A stretch of DNA of 11,851 nucleotides, taken from UBA2108 sp963925495. Lineage in GTDB: Bacteria; Bacteroidota; Bacteroidia; Flavobacteriales_G; Salibacteraceae. A model generated the notes under the pieces. That model worked only from the letters and a program-made list of their open reading frames with translations. It had not been told where the DNA came from and ran no database searches. Below are positions 6,142 through 11,851 of the stretch, piece by piece; position 1 is the first letter of the stretch; each line of letters begins with the position of its first letter. The DNA is taken from positions 1-11,851 of the forward strand of contig CAWUST010000064.1 in the NCBI GenBank assembly GCA_963925495.1. The letters are read 5' to 3'. The position numbers were made by a program, and so were the translations under genes.

Positions 6142-8742
6142 TTAATCTTCTTTCTCATCTTCAGATGCATTGTCAACATCTGTGCCAGTAGAATCTTCAT
6201 CTTTTATTTCATCAGAAGAAGTACTTGCTTCAACTTGCTCTAAACCTTCTGCAGTTACAATTGGATTTCCATCTTCATCCAATTCTATGCTTTCGTCCAA
6301 TTCTTCACTATCTACTTTAGCAACTGAAGCAATCGAATCGCTTCCTTTCAAATTAATTAAACGAACTCCTTGAGTAGCACGTCCCATAACCCTTAAATCT
6401 TTACAAGCCATCCTAATAGTAATTCCAGAACGGTTTATAATCATCAAGTCATTATCGTCTGTAACAATTTTAAGCGCGATTAATTTACCTGTTTTTTCGG
6501 TAATGTTAAGAGTTTTAACCCCTTTTCCACCACGATTTGTAATTCTATAATCACCTACAGCAGAACGTTTTCCGTAACCTTTTTCAGAAACAACTAATAC
6601 CGATTCTTCATCATTTTCTACGGTAATCATTCCAATTACTTCATCTTTTTCAGAACCAAGTGTAATTCCACGAACTCCCATAGAATTACGGCCAACTGGT
6701 CTTACTTTACTTTCTGGAAAATGAATAGTTTTACCACTTGACAAAGCCATCATTATATGACTATTCCCATCGGTAAGTCTTGCTTCTAACAACTTATCGT
6801 CGTCTCTTACATTAATGGCAATAATTCCATTAGTACGAGGACGGGAATATTGTTCAAGGCTTGTCTTTTTAATAATACCCTTGGTAGTACACATTACAAT
6901 GTTGTGGCTATTTACAAATTCTTCATCTTTCAGATCAGGAACATTGATATATGCCAACACTTTATCGTCACTTTCAATGCTTATCATATTCGCAATGGCC
7001 CTTCCTTTAGTTGCTTTCGCCCCTTCAGGAATTTCATAAACGCGCATCCAGAAACATTTACCGGTATCTGTAAATATGAGTAAGTAGTTGTGTGTGTTCG
7101 AAATAAATATATGTTCTAAGAAATCTTCTTCTCGAGCATTACTTCCTTTTGAACCTACTCCACCTCTATGTTGTTGTTTGTATTCGCTAAGTTTAGTTCT
7201 TTTAATATAACCCAAATGAGAAATGGTAATAACCACTCTGTCGTTAGGAATCATATCTTCAATACTTAAATCAGCAGAAGAATACTCAATTCCAGAGCGT
7301 CTTTCATCACCATATTTTTCTCTGATTTCTATAAGTTCATCTTTAATGATGCTCATTCTCAATTCTTCACTATCCAAAATAGCTTTCAAATTTTCAATTA
7401 GCTTCATTAAATCATCGTATTCAGCACGTAATTTATCTTGCTCAAGTCCAGTAAGCTGTCTTAAACGCATTTCAACAATAGCACGACTTTGAATATCAGA
7501 TAATTCAAAACGCTCCATCAGTTTTGCACGGGCTTCTTCTGGGCTTTTAGATCCTCTTATAAGTTTAATTACTTCATCAATGTTATCAGAAGCTATAATT
7601 AACCCTTCTAAAATATGTGCTCTATCTTCTGCTTTCTTAAGTTCAAACTGGGTACGTCTTACAACTACATCGTGGCGGTGTTCCACAAATGCACTTATCA
7701 TATCCTTTAAGTTTAACATCTGTGGACGACCTTTAACTAGCGCGATGTTATTCACTGAAAATGAGGTTTGTAAGGAAGTGTGCTTATATAAATTGTTTAA
7801 TACTACATTTGGTATAGCATCCCGTTTCAATTCATAAACTACACGCATTCCGTTTCTATCCGATTCATCACGAACATCAGAAATACCTTCAATTTTTTTG
7901 TCATTAATAAGGTCAGCCGTCTTTTTAATCATTTCCGACTTATTCACCATATAAGGAATTTCGGTAACAATAATTTGCTCCCTTCCTGTTTTGGTTTCTT
8001 CGGTAGTTGCTCTTCCTCTTATTACAATTCTTCCTTTTCCAGTTTCAAATGCATTACGAACTCCTTCGTAACCATAAATAATTCCACCTGTAGGGAAATC
8101 GGGAGCTGTGACGTGGGTCATTAACTCTTCAATTTCAATCTCATTGTTTTCTATGTAAGCAATTGTACCATTTATACATTCGGTAAGGTTGTGTGGCGCC
8201 ATATTAGTAGCCATACCAACAGCAATACCACTTGCTCCATTCAGTAAAAGATTAGGAATTCTAGTAGGAAGGACGGTTGGCTCTTTTAGCGTATCGTCAA
8301 AATTAAAACGAAAGTCAACAGTGTCTTTCTCAATATCAGAAAGCATTTCTTCTGCAATTTTCCGCAATCGAGCTTCAGTATACCTCATTGCTGCTGGAGA
8401 ATCTCCATCAACAGAGCCAAAGTTACCTTGACCATCTACTAAAGGATATCTCAAACTCCAAGGTTGCGCCATACGCACCATAGAATCATAAACAGAAGAA
8501 TCGCCATGTGGGTGATATTTACCTAATACTTCCCCAACAATACGAGCCGATTTTTTATGTGCCCTATTAGAGAAAACACCCAAATCAAGCATTCCAAAAA
8601 GTACTCTTCTATGCACAGGTTTAAAACCATCTCTTACATCAGGTAATGCACGTGAAACAATAACCGACATCGAATAATCGATGTAGGAAGCTTTCATTTG
8701 ATCCTCGATGTTAATTTTTATAATTCTTTCTCCTTCTGCCAT
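6142..8742 (-). CDS. gyrA: DNA gyrase subunit A
   Basis: This is the 866-residue DNA breakage-reunion subunit of gyrase, which with GyrB introduces negative supercoils using ATP in the cytoplasm. The start MAEGERIIKINIEDQMKASY is typical. The catalytic Arg120-Tyr121 pair (AAMRYTEARL) is intact; Tyr121 aligns with E. coli Tyr122. The quinolone-determining region reads GDSSVYD at 80-86, so the positions equivalent to E. coli Ser83 and Asp87 are Ser82 and Asp86, the susceptible residues. The C-terminal beta-pinwheel (about 500-810) carries a GyrA box QHRGGVG at 524-530, which identifies gyrase rather than ParC. Residues 811-866 form a strongly acidic tail with about 24 Asp/Glu in 56 residues. 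It is full length for the family and divergent from clpC across a 257-nt region. The downstream TPR gene is beyond a terminator. Confidence 0.97.
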   Translation of the reverse strand: MAEGERIIKINIEDQMKASYIDYSMSVIVSRALPDVRDGFKPVHRRVLFGMLDLGVFSNRAHKKSARIVGEVLGKYHPHGDSSVYDSMVRMAQPWSLRYPLVDGQGNFGSVDGDSPAAMRYTEARLRKIAEEMLSDIEKDTVDFRFNFDDTLKEPTVLPTRIPNLLLNGASGIAVGMATNMAPHNLTECINGTIAYIENNEIEIEELMTHVTAPDFPTGGIIYGYEGVRNAFETGKGRIVIRGRATTEETKTGREQIIVTEIPYMVNKSEMIKKTADLINDKKIEGISDVRDESDRNGMRVVYELKRDAIPNVVLNNLYKHTSLQTSFSVNNIALVKGRPQMLNLKDMISAFVEHRHDVVVRRTQFELKKAEDRAHILEGLIIASDNIDEVIKLIRGSKSPEEARAKLMERFELSDIQSRAIVEMRLRQLTGLEQDKLRAEYDDLMKLIENLKAILDSEELRMSIIKDELIEIREKYGDERRSGIEYSSADLSIEDMIPNDRVVITISHLGYIKRTKLSEYKQQHRGGVGSKGSNAREEDFLEHIFISNTHNYLLIFTDTGKCFWMRVYEIPEGAKATKGRAIANMISIESDDKVLAYINVPDLKDEEFVNSHNIVMCTTKGIIKKTSLEQYSRPRTNGIIAINVRDDDKLLEARLTDGNSHIMMALSSGKTIHFPESKVRPVGRNSMGVRGITLGSEKDEVIGMITVENDEESVLVVSEKGYGKRSAVGDYRITNRGGKGVKTLNITEKTGKLIALKIVTDDNDLMIINRSGITIRMACKDLRVMGRATQGVRLINLKGSDSIASVAKVDSEELDESIELDEDGNPIVTAEGLEQVEASTSSDEIKDEDSTGTDVDNASEDEKED

Positions 8743-8769
8743 GTGATTTTCAGCGTTTTAAATAACTGG

Positions 8770-8883
8770 AAAGGGGCTGTTGCCTCTTTTTAATTTAGCT
8801 TCCGAAAGTACTTACTTGCATCTGATTTTAAAGGGGCTTTAAAGGGGTTTTATTAACAAAAACGAGTGCATAAAAAGGGTTTT
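8770..8883 (+). repeat. Four AAAGGGGYTTT-like direct repeats
   Basis: The motif occurs at 8770-8780 (AAAGGGGCTGT), 8830-8840 (AAAGGGGCTTT), 8841-8851 (AAAGGGGTTTT) and 8873-8883 (AAAAGGGTTTT), all in one orientation. The middle two are a perfect tandem pair with a one-base difference. G-runs of this kind stand out in such AT-rich DNA. They could be binding sites for a regulator of gyrA and/or clpC, which is inference. Confidence 0.45.
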
Positions 8884-8891
8884 ATTAACAA
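8845..8891 (+). repeat. 15-bp direct repeat pair GGGTTTTATTAACAA
   Basis: Identical 15-mers lie at 8845-8859 and 8877-8891. Their 32-bp spacing is close to three helical turns, so both copies face the same side of the DNA. This geometry suits paired protein binding upstream of clpC. The repeat is seen directly; its function is not known. Confidence 0.5.
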
Positions 8892-8906
8892 TACTTCTCA
8901 AACTGT

Positions 8907-8924
8907 GTTCAAGTATTTTTGAAC
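8907..8924 (+). promoter_or_regulatory. Candidate clpC promoter -7 element inside an 18-bp palindrome
   Basis: GTTCAA-GTATTT-TTGAAC is an inverted repeat with a 6-nt spacer. TATTTTTG (8914-8921) inside it is an exact match to the Bacteroidota -7 consensus TAnnTTTG. A protein bound to the palindrome would cover the promoter, so it may be a repressor operator for clpC. No clear TTTG/TTG -33 element lies at the usual distance, so the promoter call is tentative. It would give a leader of roughly 70 nt. Confidence 0.45.
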
Positions 8925-8958
8925 GTCAGGAATTAATACCTAATTTTCCTCCCCAATA

Positions 8959-8975
8959 TTACTTTTTATAAGTAA
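8959..8975. promoter_or_regulatory. Palindrome TTACTT-N5-AAGTAA in the clpC leader
   Basis: A 6+5+6 inverted repeat lies 25 nt before the clpC ATG. It is flanked by two copies of ATTAATAC (8932-8939 and 8982-8989), 50 bp apart. It may be an operator or a small leader hairpin. It is AT-rich, so chance cannot be excluded. Confidence 0.3.
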
Positions 8976-8999
8976 GACAGGATTAATACTTTAGAAGTT

Positions 9000-11651
9000 A
9001 TGGATACAAATTTTTCTCCCCGAGTAAAGGACGTAATCGCTTTCAGCCGCGAAGAAGCACTTCGTTTGGGACACGATTATATAGGAACAGAGCATTTTAT
9101 TTTAGGACTTATTCGCGAAGGTGAAGGTGTTGCTATTCGGATTTTACAAAATCTGAATATCGATTTATCTGAATTAAGGAAGTCTATTGAAAATAGCATT
9201 CACCCACTCTCTAACAAGTCAAAGCCAGTAAACAATGGCAATATACCTTTAGTAAAGCAGGCTGAAAAAGCTTTGAAAGTTACCTATCTCGTGGCAAAAA
9301 CATTCAAAAGTACAATTATAGGAACCGAACACTTGTTGCTTTCTATTTTAAAAGATGAAAATAATATTGCAAGCCAATCTTTGGCTGAGCATCATGTTAC
9401 TTACGATGTTGTTCGAGAAGAATTAGAAATGATGTTATCAGAAAAAAGTGAAGAAATGAGAGCTGAATTTCCTGGAAGTACAGCAGACGATGATGAAAAA
9501 GGAGACGATTTCCGCGGTGGAAGCAGCGAATCTGAAAACCTTGGTTCTGGAAGAGGCTCTGGTGCAGCTAGATCTGGCAACAACAAAAGTAAAACCCCCG
9601 TTCTTGATAATTTTGGGCGTGATTTAACACGTTTTGCAGAAGATGATAAACTTGACCCTATAGTTGGAAGAGAAAAAGAGATAGAACGTGTTTCTCAAAT
9701 ATTAAGTAGAAGAAAAAAGAACAACCCTATTTTAATAGGAGAACCTGGAGTTGGTAAATCAGCAATTGCTGAAGGACTAGCTCTTCGTATTGTTCAAAGA
9801 AAAGTTTCCCGTGTATTGTTCAATAAACGAGTAGTTACACTTGATTTAGCGTCATTAGTTGCTGGTACGAAATACCGTGGACAGTTCGAAGAAAGAATGA
9901 AAGCTGTGATGAACGAATTGGAAAAATCGAAAGATGTTATCCTTTTTATTGATGAAATGCACACCATTGTTGGTGCCGGCGGGGCCAGTGGTTCTTTGGA
10001 TGCTTCAAATATGTTTAAGCCTGCTTTGGCTCGCGGCGAAATACAATGTATTGGGGCTACAACTTTAGATGAATATAGGACCAATATTGAGAAAGACGGT
10101 GCATTAGAAAGAAGGTTTCAAAAAGTATTGGTAGAACCTACATCTGTTGAAGAAACCATTGAAATTTTACACAATGTAAAAGGTAAATACGAAGACCACC
10201 ACAACGTCAAGTATAGTGATGAAGCGATAAAAGCTTGTGTTTCCCTTACTGAAAGATACATAAGTGATCGTTTTTTACCAGATAAAGCTCTAGATGCATT
10301 GGACGAAGCGGGCTCTCGTGTTCACATTACTAATATTAAGGTTCCAAAAGATGTTGTAGCTTTAGAAGAAGAAATAGAAAAAGCAAAAGACAAAAAAAAT
10401 GCAGTGGTTCGTTCTCAAAAATACGAAGAAGCTGCTGAACTAAGAGATGTCGAAAGGCAACTAGAAGAAAAACTAGAAGCAGCTAAGAAAAAGTGGGAAG
10501 ATGAATCTAAAAACCAGCGCGAAACAGTTAGCGAAGAAAATGTTGCAGAAGTTGTAGCTATGATGACCGGAGTTCCTGTTCAACGGATTGCCCAAAAAGA
10601 AAGCAAACGTTTGTCGAATATGGGGCAAATACTTCAAGGTTCTGTAATTGGACAAGAAGAAGCTATCCAGAAAGTTACAAAAGCCATTCAAAGGAACAGA
10701 GCAGGACTTAAAGATCCTAACAAGCCAATTGGCTCATTTATATTTTTAGGCCCAACAGGAGTTGGTAAAACACAATTGGCAAAAGAGCTTGCTCGCTTTT
10801 TATTCGATAAAGACGAAAATCTAATTCGAATAGATATGAGTGAATACATGGAGAAATTTGCAATATCTAGATTAGTTGGAGCGCCTCCAGGATATGTTGG
10901 GTACGAAGAAGGCGGTCAGCTTACCGAAAAAGTAAGAAGGCGCCCCTACTCTGTTGTATTGCTAGATGAAATTGAAAAAGCACATCCTGATGTGTTCAAT
11001 CTTTTGCTTCAAATATTGGACGAAGGTGTGGTAACAGATTCTTTAGGTAGGAAAATAGATTTTAGAAACACTATTATCATTATGACTTCTAATATTGGTT
11101 CACGTCAGTTAAAAGATTTCGGACAAGGTGTTGGTTTTTCTACTTCTGCTAAAAAAGACGGTGCGGATGATTATACAAAAGGTGTAATTCAAAGTGCTTT
11201 GAAAAAAGCGTTTGCTCCTGAATTTTTAAATAGAATTGACGATGTTGTTCTTTTTAATTCTTTGAGCAAAGAAGATATTTTCCAAATTATTGATATTGAG
11301 TTGAAGCATTTATATATACGTGTGGAAAACATGGGTTATAAAATTCAACTTACTGAGAATGCGAAGGAATATATTGCTGAAAGAGGTTATGATGTAGAAT
11401 ATGGTGCTCGACCTTTGTCTAGGGCTATTCAAAAATATTTGGAGGACCCTATGGCTGAAGAAATAATTAATTCTAACATGAAAGAAGGCGATACTTTAGT
11501 TGTCAACTTTGATAAAAAGAAAGAAGAAATTGTTGTAAAGGTTAAAAAAGGAAAATCAACTCCGAAAAAATCGGAGGAGAAAAACTCAGAAAACACGGCT
11601 GATTTTAGCGAAAAAGAAACGAAAGAAGAAAGTGGGTCTGACGACAAATAA
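9000..11651 (+). CDS. clpC: ClpC-type AAA+ unfoldase (Clp protease ATP-binding subunit)
   Basis: This 883-residue Hsp100 protein unfolds substrates and feeds them to ClpP in the cytoplasm. Domains in order: two Clp-N repeats (about 1-150); a Gly/Ser- and charge-rich linker (about 155-200); nucleotide-binding domain 1 with Walker A GEPGVGKS (247-254), pore loop KYRG (291-294) and Walker B VILFIDE (313-319); a short middle domain with a UVR-like motif (about 466-500), which marks ClpC rather than ClpB or ClpA; domain 2 with Walker A GPTGVGKT (584-591), pore loop GYVG (631-634) and Walker B VVLLDE (652-657); then the C-terminal D2 small domain. A Lys/Glu/Ser-rich tail covers about 848-883. All key ATPase residues are present. 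The ATG at 9000 gives a canonical N-terminus. It is divergent from gyrA, single-cistron by its strong terminator, with a palindromic upstream region that suggests stress control. Confidence 0.96.
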   Translation: MDTNFSPRVKDVIAFSREEALRLGHDYIGTEHFILGLIREGEGVAIRILQNLNIDLSELRKSIENSIHPLSNKSKPVNNGNIPLVKQAEKALKVTYLVAKTFKSTIIGTEHLLLSILKDENNIASQSLAEHHVTYDVVREELEMMLSEKSEEMRAEFPGSTADDDEKGDDFRGGSSESENLGSGRGSGAARSGNNKSKTPVLDNFGRDLTRFAEDDKLDPIVGREKEIERVSQILSRRKKNNPILIGEPGVGKSAIAEGLALRIVQRKVSRVLFNKRVVTLDLASLVAGTKYRGQFEERMKAVMNELEKSKDVILFIDEMHTIVGAGGASGSLDASNMFKPALARGEIQCIGATTLDEYRTNIEKDGALERRFQKVLVEPTSVEETIEILHNVKGKYEDHHNVKYSDEAIKACVSLTERYISDRFLPDKALDALDEAGSRVHITNIKVPKDVVALEEEIEKAKDKKNAVVRSQKYEEAAELRDVERQLEEKLEAAKKKWEDESKNQRETVSEENVAEVVAMMTGVPVQRIAQKESKRLSNMGQILQGSVIGQEEAIQKVTKAIQRNRAGLKDPNKPIGSFIFLGPTGVGKTQLAKELARFLFDKDENLIRIDMSEYMEKFAISRLVGAPPGYVGYEEGGQLTEKVRRRPYSVVLLDEIEKAHPDVFNLLLQILDEGVVTDSLGRKIDFRNTIIIMTSNIGSRQLKDFGQGVGFSTSAKKDGADDYTKGVIQSALKKAFAPEFLNRIDDVVLFNSLSKEDIFQIIDIELKHLYIRVENMGYKIQLTENAKEYIAERGYDVEYGARPLSRAIQKYLEDPMAEEIINSNMKEGDTLVVNFDKKKEEIVVKVKKGKSTPKKSEEKNSENTADFSEKETKEESGSDDK

Positions 11652-11668
11652 ATTGCATAGATGATCTT

Positions 11669-11694
11669 AAAAAGCGCCATAAGGCGCTTTTTTT
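11669..11694 (+). terminator. Rho-independent terminator of clpC
   Basis: AAAAAGCGCC (11669-11678), loop ATAA, GGCGCTTTTT (11683-11692) form a perfect 10-bp stem continuing into a run of seven T residues. It starts 17 nt past the clpC stop. The A/T-flanked symmetry could also stop transcription from the right. Confidence 0.93.
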
Positions 11695-11712
11695 GTCCTT
11701 ATCTATAACATG

Positions 11713-11724
11713 AGACCGTTGCAA
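11713..11724. repeat. 12-bp inverted repeat, right copy (AGACCGTTGCAA)
   Basis: This is the exact reverse complement of 114-125. It lies just past the clpC terminator and about 80 nt before a reading frame that opens at 11803. If it is an insertion-sequence end, the element would extend rightwards, out of the window, with that frame as its first gene. Confidence 0.5.
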
Positions 11725-11802
11725 GGTAATTTCATATTAATTTGTTCGTAAAATATAGTTTAATACTGTGACATACAGTCGGTTAAGTCGTATTTTTAAT
11801 TC

Positions 11803-11851
11803 ATGAAATTAATAAAAGAACACACATTTGCTGATGATGTTTGTGATTTGC
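11803..11851 (+). CDS. Possible start of a gene running off the right edge
   Basis: An ATG at 11803 opens a frame of 16 codons (MKLIKEHTFADDVCDL) that is still open at the window end. It sits beyond the clpC terminator on the plus strand. The 100 nt before it are AT-rich, with no clear ribosome site, as is normal in this group. The peptide is too short for a family call. Its position about 90 nt inside the 12-bp repeat would fit a transposase gene, but that is only a guess. Confidence 0.4.
   Translation, partial: MKLIKEHTFADDVCDL

Larger units (their letters stand above)
8743..8999. promoter_or_regulatory. Divergent gyrA-clpC control region
   Basis: This 257-nt stretch must hold the promoters of both gyrA (leftward) and clpC (rightward). 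It contains repeated G-tract motifs, two direct 15-bp repeats and two palindromes, listed separately. No Shine-Dalgarno sequence precedes either ATG, as is usual in Bacteroidota. No convincing -7 element for gyrA was found by eye. Confidence 0.7.

Noticed and set aside
8482..8505. Quinolone-resistance substitutions in GyrA
   Set aside because: The region reads GDSSVYD with Ser82 and Asp86, the usual susceptible residues.
8743..8999. CtsR operator upstream of clpC
   Set aside because: The AGGTCAAA heptad direct repeat typical of CtsR is absent; the palindromes seen have different sequences.
1..11851. CRISPR array, tRNA or rRNA genes, prophage or toxin-antitoxin genes
   Set aside because: Scanned by eye: no regularly spaced repeats, no tRNA-like cloverleaf with the TTCGA arm, no rRNA-like stretch, and every sizeable open frame is accounted for by core-type genes or shadows of them.

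Overview
The window looks like an AT-rich chromosomal segment of a Bacteroidota bacterium, probably of the class Flavobacteriia. Three things point there: GyrA carries a QHRGGVG box and a long acidic tail, no gene start has a clear Shine-Dalgarno sequence, and the best promoter-like element matches the Bacteroidota -7 form TAnnTTTG. As far as I recall, clpC divergent from gyrA, with a TPR gene behind gyrA, is a familiar order in this group. I have no database support for the assignment.

Layout, left to right. Positions 1-281 hold no confident gene; a 12-bp sequence (TTGCAACGGTCT) at 114-125 recurs inverted at 11713-11724. Six genes then lie on the minus strand. Read in their transcription order, from right to left, they are: gyrA (6142-8742) with its terminator; a secreted TPR protein fused to a retropepsin-like aspartic protease domain (4442-6052) with a strong terminator; a VWA-domain protein (2920-4050) overlapping by one base a MoxR/Mg-chelatase-I-like AAA+ ATPase (1460-2920); and a zinc-ribbon/membrane/LysM protein (620-1159) followed 5 nt later by a small coiled-coil protein (282-614). 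Diverging from gyrA, clpC (9000-11651) occupies the right side on the plus strand and ends in a clear terminator. Past it, a reading frame opens at 11803 and leaves the window.

How the genes work together. gyrA and clpC are housekeeping genes for DNA supercoiling and protein quality control. The AAA+ and VWA genes are translationally coupled and almost certainly form an ATPase/adaptor pair of the MoxR-VWA kind, with an unknown client. The zinc-ribbon/LysM protein is predicted to span the inner membrane, with the zinc ribbon in the cytoplasm and the LysM domain in the periplasm. The TPR-protease is predicted to be exported.

The most unusual signal is a second copy of the last TPR segment of the TPR-protease gene, sitting just behind that gene at 4256-4387. 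It is 83/86 identical over its core and ends in a stop codon exactly where the intact gene enters its linker to the protease domain. It looks like the scar of a domain-fusion or duplication event. The gyrA-clpC intergenic region is also rich in repeats and palindromes that look regulatory. I do not see a complete new defence, mobile or biosynthetic system here; most of the window is ordinary core chromosome.
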